Source: Lachnospiraceae bacterium (GTDB lineage: Bacteria > Bacillota > Clostridia > Lachnospirales > Lachnospiraceae). From it: 64,000 bases of DNA. Shown here piece by piece: positions 28,179 to 37,435 of the stretch. Both the position numbers and the translations under genes were made by a program. The notes beneath the pieces are model-generated. The model saw only the letters and a list, made by a program, of their open reading frames with translations, was not told where the DNA came from and did no database searches. The stretch spans positions 1 through 64,000 of the forward strand of contig JAAUZI010000077.1 in NCBI GenBank assembly GCA_014804645.1. The letters run 5' to 3'. Position 1 is the first letter of the stretch. Each line of letters opens with the position of its first letter.

Positions 28179-29246
28179 ATGAATTATTGCTATAGATTTC
28201 CAGTAGTTAAAGGGATACAAGCAGGAAGAGAGTATTTTATAGCAATGGTCCCCTTAAATATGCTTAGAAAATTATTTCCTGATGATGAGGAATATGTTTT
28301 GCCAGAGTTTCGAGCACAGAGAAAGTTGAATGAGGCTAGAATTCCTGAAATCAAAAAATATATTATTAATAATCAAGAAACATATGTGTTTTCAGCATTG
28401 GCAGCTTCAATTGATGGAAAATTTAAGTTTATTCCCTCAGAGCAAGGAGAAATAGGAGTGCTTGAGGTTGATATGTCTGCTAAATTTTTGATTAATGATG
28501 GACAGCATAGGAAAGCGGCAATCTTAGCTGCTATTGAAGAAAATCACGATCTTGACAATGAAACAATTTCTGTAGTTTTTTACGAGGATCAAGGGTTGGC
28601 GAGGAGCCAGCAGATGTTTACGGATTTAAATAAACATGCTGTGAAGACTTCCAATTCCATCGCAGAATTGTATGATTCCAGAGATGCGTTAGCTGTAACA
28701 ACCAGAAAAATTATTTCTGAAAATGAATTTCTCAATGAATATGTGGATAAAGAAAAGGATTATCTGGGCAAATATTCGTCTGCGCTGTTTACGTTGAATA
28801 CTTTTTATACGTCAAATAAAAGAGTTTTGAGAAGAGGAGTCTGTGACCAACAATTTGAAATTTTTCTTAAGAATTTCTGGGGACTTATTGTTGCAAACAT
28901 GGTTCCTTGGAATGACGTAAAGAATAAAGAAATAAGCAAAAAGGAACTTCGGGAACAATATATTGCAACGCAGGCAGTTGTAATCCAAGCATTTGGAAGA
29001 GTTGGCGCATATTTATATGAACATCCAGAATATAGATTGGAGAAGTATCTCTCGAAAATCTCCAAAATAAATTGGAAGAGGAGTTCTGGTGATTGGAAGA
29101 TGAGAGTAATTCGTAGCAATGGGCACATGATTAATAATGGAGATGCAATTTTGCTTGCGGGAAATGTAATTAAAAACTATTTAGGGCTTCCGCTCACAGA
29201 AGACGAGGCCACAGCAGAACAGAAATTTACGGGAAATATGTTGTAG
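28179..29246 (+). CDS. dndB: DNA phosphorothioation-dependent regulator DndB
   Basis: 355 residues, with the DGQHR motif (FLINDGQHRKAAILAAI, residues about 102-118) that defines DndB/DGQHR-domain proteins. In studied systems DndB is not needed for sulfur incorporation but modulates dnd transcription and modification level. The frame extends upstream to a TTG inside the palindrome, but ATG at 28179 has GTGGAGG 7 bases before it and is clearly the start. First gene of the B-C-D-E-A operon. Confidence 0.92.
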   Translation: MNYCYRFPVVKGIQAGREYFIAMVPLNMLRKLFPDDEEYVLPEFRAQRKLNEARIPEIKKYIINNQETYVFSALAASIDGKFKFIPSEQGEIGVLEVDMSAKFLINDGQHRKAAILAAIEENHDLDNETISVVFYEDQGLARSQQMFTDLNKHAVKTSNSIAELYDSRDALAVTTRKIISENEFLNEYVDKEKDYLGKYSSALFTLNTFYTSNKRVLRRGVCDQQFEIFLKNFWGLIVANMVPWNDVKNKEISKKELREQYIATQAVVIQAFGRVGAYLYEHPEYRLEKYLSKISKINWKRSSGDWKMRVIRSNGHMINNGDAILLAGNVIKNYLGLPLTEDEATAEQKFTGNML

Positions 29247-29255
29247 AGGTGACAA

Positions 29256-30809
29256 ATGGGAAAGAATACAACACATGTAGTAGATAAGCGAGACGTGACA
29301 ATTACAAAGGATATTGTGGATGGCCTTATGGAGACAATTAGGAATTTATATTTGGCGGACGATATTCCCTGGGTAATAGGGTACTCTGGAGGGAAAGATA
29401 GCACTGCAACATTACAGCTAGTATGGCTAGCATTGTCAGCGTTGCCCGTGGAACAAAGGGAGAAAACAGTTTATATTATTAATACCGACACGATGGTAGA
29501 ATCGCCAGTAATTGAAAAATGGGTAGAGAGGTCGCTGAAACTAATGGATGAATCAGCTAAAGATAATCGACTTCCCTTTGTGACCTATAGGTTGACTCCA
29601 AATCCCAATAATACTTTTTGGGTTAATTTTATTGGCAGGGGATATCCGTTTCCGAGAAAGAAACTTCGGTGGTGTACAGATCGTTTGAAGATCCAGCCAG
29701 TTAATAATTTTGTGAAATCTGCTATTGCAAAACATGGTGAAATTATCATGGTTCTTGGCACCAGGAAAGCAGAGAGCCAAAGGCGGGCAAGAACTATGGC
29801 ATATTATGAAAAAAGGCGAGTTCGTGAACTATTGAGTCCAAGTCCAACGATGGCAAATGAGCTTGTGTTTTCTCCATTGGAGGATTGGAATGACAATGAC
29901 GTTTGGGTTTTCTTGATGCAGTATAAAAATCCGTGGGGATATTCAAATCAGGAGTTACTTACATTATATCGTGGGGCAACAGCTGATAATGAGTGTCCCA
30001 TGATGGTGGAGAAAGACTTGCCGAGTTGTGGGAAAAGTCGATTTGGATGTTGGGTTTGTACTATGGTTGAAAAGGATAAGTCTATGGAGGCTATGATCGC
30101 AAATGATGACGAAAAATCATGGATGGCTCCATTACTTGAGTTTAGAAATCGCTTTGGAGATGAGGAAAAGGATCGGGAACGAAGAAGTTTTAGGAAGATG
30201 CAGGGATATTTGCAGGGGAGTTATGGGAAATTGCACCATGGGCCTTACAAAAAGGAAGTGAGAGAACAGTGGCTTCGTGAATTATTAGAGATTCAACATA
30301 ATATTAATGAAAATGGCCCTGAGGAATTTGCAGATTTAGAACTTATTACCCTGGAGGAATTGCGTAATATCAGGCGGATTTGGGTATATGAAAAACATGA
30401 GTTTGATGATTCGCTGCCAGATATTTACGAAACTGTTATGAAAAAGCCATTTGATGATTCGGAATGGATTGGGGCGGAAACATATGGCCATGTTGAATGG
30501 GATATTTTAAGGGAGATATGTCGGGAGTTATTTCATGACGAAGAATTATCATTTGAACTATTATATAGCTTGATTGATATTGAAAATCAAGCTAATAGCA
30601 TAAGTCAAAGAAAAGGAATTTTAGATTCTCTGGAAAATTGCATCAAGCATAATTTTTATATGAATGAGGAAGATGCAACGTCATACTATACTAAACAGTT
30701 GGAAAGAAAAAAAAGTATGGGTGGGCGCTATAACGAGAAGTTTTTTACACACATCCAAGAAGAGGGCGAAGAATTTGAGGATGTTCCAGAAGAGGACGTA
30801 AACAAATGA
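29256..30809 (+). CDS. dndC: DNA phosphorothioation protein DndC (ATP pyrophosphatase)
   Basis: 517 residues, PAPS-reductase-like. The PP-loop SGGKDS is at residues 44-49. Cysteines in KLRWCTDRLKI and CGKSRFGCWVC are those of the DndC iron-sulfur cluster and sulfur relay. DndC activates the DNA backbone or transfers sulfur in phosphorothioation. ATG at 29256 follows AGAGGTG, 10 bases after dndB. Its last 4 bases overlap dndD (ATGA). Confidence 0.95.
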   Translation: MGKNTTHVVDKRDVTITKDIVDGLMETIRNLYLADDIPWVIGYSGGKDSTATLQLVWLALSALPVEQREKTVYIINTDTMVESPVIEKWVERSLKLMDESAKDNRLPFVTYRLTPNPNNTFWVNFIGRGYPFPRKKLRWCTDRLKIQPVNNFVKSAIAKHGEIIMVLGTRKAESQRRARTMAYYEKRRVRELLSPSPTMANELVFSPLEDWNDNDVWVFLMQYKNPWGYSNQELLTLYRGATADNECPMMVEKDLPSCGKSRFGCWVCTMVEKDKSMEAMIANDDEKSWMAPLLEFRNRFGDEEKDRERRSFRKMQGYLQGSYGKLHHGPYKKEVREQWLRELLEIQHNINENGPEEFADLELITLEELRNIRRIWVYEKHEFDDSLPDIYETVMKKPFDDSEWIGAETYGHVEWDILREICRELFHDEELSFELLYSLIDIENQANSISQRKGILDSLENCIKHNFYMNEEDATSYYTKQLERKKSMGGRYNEKFFTHIQEEGEEFEDVPEEDVNK

Positions 30810-32758
30810 TTATTAAGGAATTAGTATTACATAATTTTGGCGTGTATGCATCTACAAACAAATTTATATTTCATGGAGAAAAGCCAATTGTACTGATTGG
30901 TGGCATGAATGGCAGAGGCAAAACTACATTTTTAGAGGCCGTTTTGCTGGCTCTATATGGCTCCAATTCATTTGCATATAGTGAAAGTAGATATAAAAGT
31001 TTTGGCCAGTATTTAAAGTCTTTTGTAAATGTGGCAGACGGCACTTTTTTTACATATGTAGATTTGGAATTTGCAATGGATTCTAAAGGTGATGAAGTAT
31101 ATAGAGTGCGTCGAGAATGGGATGGGAATAAGAAAAGAACAAATGAAATAATCCGGGTATACAAGAATCATGAATATAATTCATTTTTAACTGATAATTG
31201 GGCAATGTTTATTGAAAGTATTTTACCAAGCGGCCTTTCTAATTTCTTTTTCTTTGATGGTGAAAAAATTGCTGAATTAGCGGTTGACAATACAAGTAAT
31301 CAAATGAAAGAATCTATTAAATCGTTGTTAGGTATCACTGTTTTGGATTATCTGGATAGTGATCTTGACAGGATTATAAACAGAACTGCTAAAAATCGAG
31401 TTGATAAGGAAGAAGTTAAAACTGCCGAAAAATTGAAAATGCAAAAAGATGCTGCAATAACGGCTTTTAACTGTGCGGAGTTAGCACTCGCTGAACTTGA
31501 AGAGAAAAGAACTAAAGTTCAGCAGGAATTGGAAAGTATGCGTCAGAATTATGCCATGAAAGGGGGAGATCTTGTTACACAACAGCAGGAGCTATTTCAG
31601 AAACGAGCAGATATTTCCTATAAGATTGAAGTTGCTAAGGAGCAATTGACTCTTGATGCTGCATCAGAATTGCCACTCGTATTAGTTAAGAATCTGTTGC
31701 GAAACATTAGGGAAAATGCAGAAATTGAACATGATAGCAAGGTGTTGGACATAGCGTTAAAGAAAATGCAAAAATTATCTATTGAATATGAGAATTATAA
31801 TGAAGTTGATGCCGAGGCAGTTTCTCGTTTTATGGGGTTTGTGACAGGAAAAACGGCAAATAGGAGTAAACAATTTACTTATAATTTATCGGACACATCT
31901 CTGTTTAAGTTACAGGTTCTTTTGGATGGCCAATTATTGGAAAAGAAGATTTCGGTACAAGAAAGGCAAAAAAAACTGATTAGTTTACAAGCAGAATCTG
32001 ATCAGATAGATAATTATTTAGCTGTAGATATTGATGAGAAAGCTGTAGTAAGAATTTATAGGCGCATAAAAGAGCTTGAGCAGCAACTGCTTGATTTGGA
32101 TTTACAGATTGCCGGAAAAATGAATGAGAGAAGGACATGTAAGGGGGAGTTGGTCGCAGCAACAACAACGTTCAATAAATATATTGAGAGTTATCTGAAA
32201 AAAGTTGAATTGAATGACGATAGTGATCGGATTATTAAATATTCTCATATGGCAAAGACAGTTTTAGAGCAATATAAAGTACGTTTGCAGGAAAAGAAAG
32301 TATTTGTTGTTGCAGCTACAATGACAGCATGCTATAAGAAATTGGCTAATAAGAAAAACCTAATAGAAAGAATCGAGATGGACCCCATCACATTAGATCT
32401 AAAATATGTGAAAAAAGATGGAGAGGAGATAAATAAGTCATCTTTGTCAGCGGGCGAAAAACAACTGATGGTAATTTCGTTTTTGTGGGCGTTAGCATTA
32501 TGCTCAAAAAGGAAATTGCCAGTGATCATTGATACGCCTTTGTCCCGATTGGATTCTGCCCATAGAGTTGCTATAATCCAGACATATTTTCCGTACGCAA
32601 GTGAGCAGACGATAATTTTGTCTACGGACTCGGAAATTGATCAGAGCAATTATGAGATTATGAAAAATAATATTGGGGATGAATTTACTTTGATTTACGA
32701 TGATAGTACTGGAGCTACAACTATTAGGGAAGGTTATTTCCCGGAGGTAAAGGGATGA
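30806..32758 (+). CDS. dndD: DNA phosphorothioation ATPase DndD
   Basis: 650 residues. Walker A GGMNGRGKTT at 32-41, coiled-coil middle, signature SSLSAGEKQLMVISFLWAL near 570, Walker B LPVIIDTPLSRLD. DndD is an SMC-like ATPase thought to open or nick DNA for sulfur exchange. Unlike its paralogue upstream, no CXC/CXXC hook motif is visible in the middle. ATGA overlaps with both dndC and dndE indicate coupled translation. Confidence 0.94.
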   Translation: MIIKELVLHNFGVYASTNKFIFHGEKPIVLIGGMNGRGKTTFLEAVLLALYGSNSFAYSESRYKSFGQYLKSFVNVADGTFFTYVDLEFAMDSKGDEVYRVRREWDGNKKRTNEIIRVYKNHEYNSFLTDNWAMFIESILPSGLSNFFFFDGEKIAELAVDNTSNQMKESIKSLLGITVLDYLDSDLDRIINRTAKNRVDKEEVKTAEKLKMQKDAAITAFNCAELALAELEEKRTKVQQELESMRQNYAMKGGDLVTQQQELFQKRADISYKIEVAKEQLTLDAASELPLVLVKNLLRNIRENAEIEHDSKVLDIALKKMQKLSIEYENYNEVDAEAVSRFMGFVTGKTANRSKQFTYNLSDTSLFKLQVLLDGQLLEKKISVQERQKKLISLQAESDQIDNYLAVDIDEKAVVRIYRRIKELEQQLLDLDLQIAGKMNERRTCKGELVAATTTFNKYIESYLKKVELNDDSDRIIKYSHMAKTVLEQYKVRLQEKKVFVVAATMTACYKKLANKKNLIERIEMDPITLDLKYVKKDGEEINKSSLSAGEKQLMVISFLWALALCSKRKLPVIIDTPLSRLDSAHRVAIIQTYFPYASEQTIILSTDSEIDQSNYEIMKNNIGDEFTLIYDDSTGATTIREGYFPEVKG

Positions 32759-33135
32759 TTGTAAAACAGATTAGGCTTTCTAGTCAGGCGAAAGAGAAAC
32801 TTTCAAGGCTAAAAGGTAAGACGGGTATTAAGAATTGGAATATTTTGTGTAGGTGGGCATTTTGCTTTTCATTACATGAGAATACAGTTCCTACGAACAT
32901 TCCGATCAATGCGGATAGTAATGTAGAAATGTCTTGGTATACTTTCGCAGGTGAGTATAATGAAATATATGAGGCGCTGATAGTGGAATGGTGTTTAGAG
33001 AAAAAAATTGAACCAACGGATGAGAACCTTACTAATTATTTTAGGTTACATTTAGAAAGAGGAATCTCTTATTTGGCTGGTACGAATTTTATCAAGAGTT
33101 TGGACGATCTTATAAATATAGCAACAGAGGCATGA
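32755..33135 (+). CDS. dndE: DNA phosphorothioation protein DndE
   Basis: 126 residues, the usual DndE length. The N-terminus IRLSSQAKEKLSRLKGKTGI followed by NWNILCRWAFCFSLHE is the family hallmark. DndE binds nicked double-stranded DNA and is required for phosphorothioation. The start overlaps the dndD stop as ATGA; dndA starts 4 bases after its stop. Confidence 0.95.
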   Translation: MIVKQIRLSSQAKEKLSRLKGKTGIKNWNILCRWAFCFSLHENTVPTNIPINADSNVEMSWYTFAGEYNEIYEALIVEWCLEKKIEPTDENLTNYFRLHLERGISYLAGTNFIKSLDDLINIATEA

Positions 33136-33138
33136 TAT

Positions 33139-34290
33139 ATGAGTGTTTATTTAGACTACAATTCATCGACACCAATTGATGAACGAGTGCTGGAACATAT
33201 GGTTCATGTATATCGGAATGATATAGGGAATGCGGATAGCCGCACGCATATATTTGGAGAGCGTTCCAGAAAAATAGTAGAAAGTGCCAGGAGACAGGTA
33301 GCCTCCATATTAGGAATTAAGAATGATGAGGTTTTTTTTACAAGCGGCGCTACTGAAAGTAATAATATTGCAATTCAAGGGTTGAAAACATATGGGATTG
33401 CTGCGAACAAGAGACATATCATAACTACGGCAGTGGAACATAAAGCTGTTTTGGAATCGGTAAGGGCTATGCAAGAATTAGGTTTTGATGTGGAATTTGT
33501 TGCGCCTAATCAATCAGGTAGAGTCTTGGCTGAGGATGTATTATCTAAAGTTCGTCAGGATACTTTGGTAGTAAGTATAATGCATGTGAATAATGAAACA
33601 GGAATTATTCAGCCGATTAAGGAAATTGGTGATAGACTAGCAGAGAAGAATATTTTGTTTCATGTAGATGCAACGCAGAGTTTTGGAAAGCTAGTTGAGG
33701 AGTTGCGGAGTGTGAATTATGATATGCTTTCCATGAGCGCTCACAAATTTGGAGGTCCGCAGGGAGTTGGCGCATTGATTCTCCGCAAGAAACATTATAA
33801 ATTGCCGCCAGTCAAGGCGATTGTATGTGGAGGACAACAAGAACAGGGAATTAGGCCAGGGACTATTCCTGTAGCCCTAGTAGCCGGATTGGGAAAAGCA
33901 TGTGAACTGGCTGAAATGGAGTATAAGGAAAATGATAAGAAATGCAGATTGATAAAAGAAAAAATGTTGTTCATGTTACAGAGATCAGGTTTGGATTATA
34001 GGATTAATGGAGAACAAACCTATTGTATTTCAGGTACAATGAATATCTGTATATGTGGTGTGCAATCAGAAGCTCTTATGCTTTTGGTCAAGGATTACTG
34101 TGGAGTATCTAATGGGTCAGCTTGTAATTCTAATTCTTATAATCCAAGTTATGTGTTAGCAGCAATGGGAATTCCATTAGATCAAATTGAAAGTTCAATC
34201 AGAATCAGTTGGGGAGCTGGTATTACAATTAATGATGTAGAAGAATCTTTTGGAGCTCTTTTAGAGGCAGCCAGGGAATTGGTGTGGTGA
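33139..34290 (+). CDS. dndA: Cysteine desulfurase DndA
   Basis: 383 residues, IscS/NifS class V aminotransferase fold. PLP lysine K203 in SMSAHKFGGPQG, HVDATQSFGK upstream of it, and catalytic C329 in SNGSACNSNSYNPSY. It takes sulfur from cysteine and delivers it to DndC. Position as last gene of the dnd operon rather than a divergent gene is common in clostridia and archaea. The enzyme could also serve other sulfur pathways, but the context settles the call. Confidence 0.93.
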   Translation: MSVYLDYNSSTPIDERVLEHMVHVYRNDIGNADSRTHIFGERSRKIVESARRQVASILGIKNDEVFFTSGATESNNIAIQGLKTYGIAANKRHIITTAVEHKAVLESVRAMQELGFDVEFVAPNQSGRVLAEDVLSKVRQDTLVVSIMHVNNETGIIQPIKEIGDRLAEKNILFHVDATQSFGKLVEELRSVNYDMLSMSAHKFGGPQGVGALILRKKHYKLPPVKAIVCGGQQEQGIRPGTIPVALVAGLGKACELAEMEYKENDKKCRLIKEKMLFMLQRSGLDYRINGEQTYCISGTMNICICGVQSEALMLLVKDYCGVSNGSACNSNSYNPSYVLAAMGIPLDQIESSIRISWGAGITINDVEESFGALLEAARELVW

Positions 34291-34365
34291 TGAAAATGAA
34301 AGAGACGGCTGGTAAAAGACCATACTAAAAACGTAAAAATTGTATAAAGTGAATAACTATAAGGA

Positions 34366-34509
34366 ATGGCAAGTAAGGGGGCATATAAAGAAATTATGCG
34401 GGAGGACTTGCGGGACTGCATCAAAAACCCGGCTCTTGCGCAGCACATGAAGGACATCTTGGAATACAGAACGATGGAATACTACCGGAGGAGATACACG
34501 GAGAAATAA
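34366..34509 (+). CDS. Possible 47-residue protein at the right island edge
   Basis: A frame from ATG 34366 to TAA 34507-34509 encodes a basic helical peptide (starts MASKGAYKEIMREDL, ends EYYRRRYTEK). AAGG lies too close before the ATG to be a good ribosome site. Base composition switches from AT-rich to GC-rich here, so it is either a small host gene or the 3' remnant of a gene truncated when the island inserted. No family recognised. Confidence 0.4.
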   Translation: MASKGAYKEIMREDLRDCIKNPALAQHMKDILEYRTMEYYRRRYTEK

Positions 34510-34572
34510 ATGTCCGCGCCACAGGGAAACTAGCCGCATAGCCCAAAACGCAGGAAAGGCAGGTACTCACAC

Positions 34573-34809
34573 ATGCTTTTTAGCAGAAAAACAGATAAAA
34601 AGACCACAGACAAATCCCCCACAAAGAGCTACGATCCCGAAACCCAGCGCCCGGTGCTGCTCTGCAGTATCTGCACCGGCGAGCAGGTGGCGGGATTCAA
34701 AGATATCCGCACCGGAAAGTTTGAGGAGATCACACTGATCCGGGACGACCGGGAGCTGCGGGAGTTTATGGAGACCTATGGGATTGATAAGGTGACTAAG
34801 GAGTATTGA
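34573..34809 (+). CDS. Small conserved-looking protein of unknown function
   Basis: 78 residues: a basic, Thr/Lys-rich N-terminus, then LLCSICTGEQVAGFKDI with a CSIC pair, and a C-terminal acidic helix. Compact, soluble, no signal peptide. Short proteins of this form occur in gut Clostridia, but I know no role. It is 29 bases upstream of the glycerate kinase gene and likely co-transcribed. Composition matches the GC-rich host genes, not the island. Confidence 0.65.
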   Translation: MLFSRKTDKKTTDKSPTKSYDPETQRPVLLCSICTGEQVAGFKDIRTGKFEEITLIRDDRELREFMETYGIDKVTKEY

Positions 34810-34838
34810 CGGCGGGATAGCGCAAACGGGAGGAAGAC

Positions 34839-36071
34839 ATGAATCAGAAACTCCGCTGCCAGGCGCAGCAGATCATGGAGTACGCCATCGGAAAATCGCT
34901 GCCCGACAGGGCGGTGGCCGAGGCGTTGGAGCAATATGACTTTTCAGGCAGAATCTATCTGGTTGCCATCGGCAAGGCTGCCTGGCAGATGGCGAACGCC
35001 GCTGTGCGTTGTCTGAAAGTGCCCGTTGTGGACGGCATAGTGCTCACCAAGTACGGGCACATGAAAGGGGACATCCCGGGAGTGCGCTGTTTTGAGGGCG
35101 GACACCCTATTGTGGACGAGAATGGTCTGGCTGGCACCCAGGCCATTTTGGATATGACAGCCAATTTGACGGCCCAAGACAGGGTGCTATTTCTGATTTC
35201 AGGCGGCGGCAGCGCATTGTTTGAAAAACCGCTTGTGCCCCTCTCCGCTCTGCAGGAATTAAACCGGCAGCTGCTCGCCGCAGGAGCCTCCGTCACGGAG
35301 ATAAACATTTTGCGCAAACGCCTGTCTGCCGTGAAAGGCGGGCGTTTTGCAAAATGGTGCGAACCGGCCCATATAGATTCCGTTATCCTGTCGGATGTGC
35401 TGGGGGACCCGCTGGACATGATTGCCTCCGGGCCTGCGGCGCCGGACCGCTCCACCTGTGAGGACGCCCTGGGGATTGTGAAAAAGTACGGGCTGGAGGT
35501 GCTGGAGGAGGTTCTTGCCTGTCTGGGGCAGGAGACTCCCAAACAGCTGGGGCATGTGTCCAACCGTGTGATTGGCAGCGTGGCGCAGCTCTGTCAGGCG
35601 GCGGCAGAGAAATGCCGGGAGCTGGGCTATGAGACGCATATTTTGACGGACCGCATGTGCTGCGAGGCCAGGGAGGCGGGGCGTTTTATGGCCTCCATAG
35701 CCGGGAGTGGTCTGGGGACCGGAAAAAGAGCCTATGTGGCGGGCGGCGAGTGTGTGGTGCATCTGCACGGAAAAGGACTTGGCGGCAGGAACCAGGAGCT
35801 GGCTCTGGCAGCGGCGGAGGGCCTGGCGGGTCTTTCCGGTGTGGCCTTGTTCAGCGTGGGTTCCGACGGGACGGACGGGCCTACGGACGCGGCGGGCGGA
35901 TATGTGGACGGGGACAGCCTGGCGGCGCTGGAGGCCAGAGGAATCCATTTGCAGGACGCCCTTGCCGACAACGACTCCTACCATGCGCTGGAGGCCGTGG
36001 GAGGGCTGTTAAAGACCGGCCCCACGGGTACGAATGTGAATGATTTTACGGTGGTGCTGATTGATGTTTAG
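34839..36071 (+). CDS. Glycerate 2-kinase (MOFRL/DUF4147 family)
   Basis: 410 residues, matching class II glycerate kinases. N-terminal part with VAIGKAAWQM, FEGGHPIVDENGL and LISGGGSALFEKP; C-terminal MOFRL-type part with GGRNQELALAAA and SVGSDGTDGPTDAAGGYVD. It phosphorylates glycerate to 2-phosphoglycerate in serine/glyoxylate or sugar-acid use. ATG at 34839 has GGGAGGAAG upstream. A terminator follows at 36084. Confidence 0.92.
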   Translation: MNQKLRCQAQQIMEYAIGKSLPDRAVAEALEQYDFSGRIYLVAIGKAAWQMANAAVRCLKVPVVDGIVLTKYGHMKGDIPGVRCFEGGHPIVDENGLAGTQAILDMTANLTAQDRVLFLISGGGSALFEKPLVPLSALQELNRQLLAAGASVTEINILRKRLSAVKGGRFAKWCEPAHIDSVILSDVLGDPLDMIASGPAAPDRSTCEDALGIVKKYGLEVLEEVLACLGQETPKQLGHVSNRVIGSVAQLCQAAAEKCRELGYETHILTDRMCCEAREAGRFMASIAGSGLGTGKRAYVAGGECVVHLHGKGLGGRNQELALAAAEGLAGLSGVALFSVGSDGTDGPTDAAGGYVDGDSLAALEARGIHLQDALADNDSYHALEAVGGLLKTGPTGTNVNDFTVVLIDV

Positions 36072-36083
36072 TTTCACGAATAG

Positions 36084-36130
36084 AAATCAACCGCTGATTG
36101 AGAAAAAAACTCAAAACCATGTTGATTTTT
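36084..36130 (+). terminator. Two-tier terminator after glycerate kinase
   Basis: AAATCAAC at 36084-36091 pairs with GTTGATTT at 36121-36128; within it TTGAG (36098-36102) pairs with CTCAA (36110-36114) around seven A's. The outer arm ends in T's. The right arm doubles as the -35 region of the next promoter. Confidence 0.6.
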
Positions 36131-36149
36131 GCAGGGAAGTGGGTATAAT
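36122..36149 (+). promoter_or_regulatory. Promoter of the RloAB-helicase operon
   Basis: TTGATT at 36122-36127, 16-base spacer, perfect TATAAT at 36144-36149. The start point would fall close to the ribosome site GGGAGG at 36157-36162, so the leader is very short. Confidence 0.65.
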
Positions 36150-36170
36150 AGGTGTTGGGAGGCGTATGCC

Positions 36171-37433
36171 ATGTTGATACAATTTCGTTTTAAGAATTAT
36201 AAATCTTTTAGAGATGATACGATTTTAGATCTCTCCGCGACCAAAATTACCGAGCATTCTGAGCGAGTTATTTCTGCCGGATATGAAAAGCTTTTGCCTA
36301 CGGCTGCCATCTTTGGTGCCAATGCCAGCGGTAAATCAAATGTAATCGAAGCGTTTCGCTATATGGCGACTTATATAATGGAGTCTTTTTCGTATGGCGG
36401 TGATCCGAACGATAAAAAATCTAAGAGCAGGAGATTGAAATGTACTCCCTTTTTGTTTGATGCTACCAGCATGGAGGCCGAATCCTCTTTTGAAGTCTAC
36501 TTTATAGATACTGAGGGACGAGGATGTAAGTCGTACAACTATGGATTTGTGTTGAATCAGCACGAAATTGTTGAAGAATGGCTCAATACAAAGGCCAAGA
36601 CAGCCCGTGAATATAAGCGTGTTTTTTATCGCGACAGAGAAGAACTGGATCTATCCGGTATTCCGGATAAGAGTCAGGAACTTATTCGGATATCCCTGAA
36701 CAAAGAGGCGCTGATCGTCTCGTTAGGAGCAATGTTGAAGATTGAAAAATTGAAATTCGTTAGGGATTGGTTTTACAGCACAAACTTTGCAAACTTTGGT
36801 GATCCTCGTGAGAATATAATTCTTTCCCGTGTTTTCCCAGATGGATTTGTAGAGGACAAAATTGTTCAGGATAAAGTTGTGACATATCTCTCAGCGTTTG
36901 ATTCTTCTATTATTGGTTTCAATGTCGAATTTGTGAAAGAGGATGATGGGGAAATAAATCAGGCTAAAATTGATGCGATTCATCGTGTGGTTAACGGCGG
37001 AACCACATCTATTCCGCTGGAAGAGGAATCTGCCGGAACTTTAAAGATGTTTGCGCTATACTCTATCCTGCAGGATACATTTGAAAATGGCGGAGTGTTG
37101 TTTATCGATGAACTGAATGGCAGACTGCATCCCCTGCTGGTCAGGACGTTTCTTCTCACTTTTTTGAATCCGGAAATAAATCCGAACCATGCACAGTTGA
37201 TATTTACCACTCACGATGCCTGGCAGCTTTCCAATAATTTGCTCAGGCGCGATGAAATCTGGTTCACTGAAAAGGATGATAATGGAGTTTCCACGCTGTA
37301 TTCGCTTGCTGATTTTGTGGATGAAGACGGTATAAAAATCCGTAAGGACGAAAGCTATGAGAAAAATTATCTGTTCGGAAAATATGGAGCCGTACCTTCG
37401 TTGAAATATTTTGATATGTTTGGGGAGAAGTGA
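36171..37433 (+). CDS. RloA-like AAA ATPase (AbiL-type defence)
   Basis: 420 residues. Walker A IFGANASGKSN at 48-58, a conserved ESAGTLKMFALYSIL segment in the signature position, Walker B VLFIDELNGRLHPLL, and an H-loop-like FTTHDAWQL. This is the AAA15/21-type ABC-like ATPase paired with RloB in RloAB and AbiLi/AbiLii loci, believed to act in abortive infection. The frame is open to 36129, but ATG at 36171 has GGGAGG 8 bases before it. RloB follows 2 bases after the stop. Confidence 0.85.
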   Translation: MLIQFRFKNYKSFRDDTILDLSATKITEHSERVISAGYEKLLPTAAIFGANASGKSNVIEAFRYMATYIMESFSYGGDPNDKKSKSRRLKCTPFLFDATSMEAESSFEVYFIDTEGRGCKSYNYGFVLNQHEIVEEWLNTKAKTAREYKRVFYRDREELDLSGIPDKSQELIRISLNKEALIVSLGAMLKIEKLKFVRDWFYSTNFANFGDPRENIILSRVFPDGFVEDKIVQDKVVTYLSAFDSSIIGFNVEFVKEDDGEINQAKIDAIHRVVNGGTTSIPLEEESAGTLKMFALYSILQDTFENGGVLFIDELNGRLHPLLVRTFLLTFLNPEINPNHAQLIFTTHDAWQLSNNLLRRDEIWFTEKDDNGVSTLYSLADFVDEDGIKIRKDESYEKNYLFGKYGAVPSLKYFDMFGEK

Positions 37434-37435
37434 GT

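Noticed and set aside
19100-34600. Integrase attachment sites or direct repeats at the island edges
   Set aside because: Comparing both edges by eye gave no matching repeat, and no tRNA or integrase gene is present.
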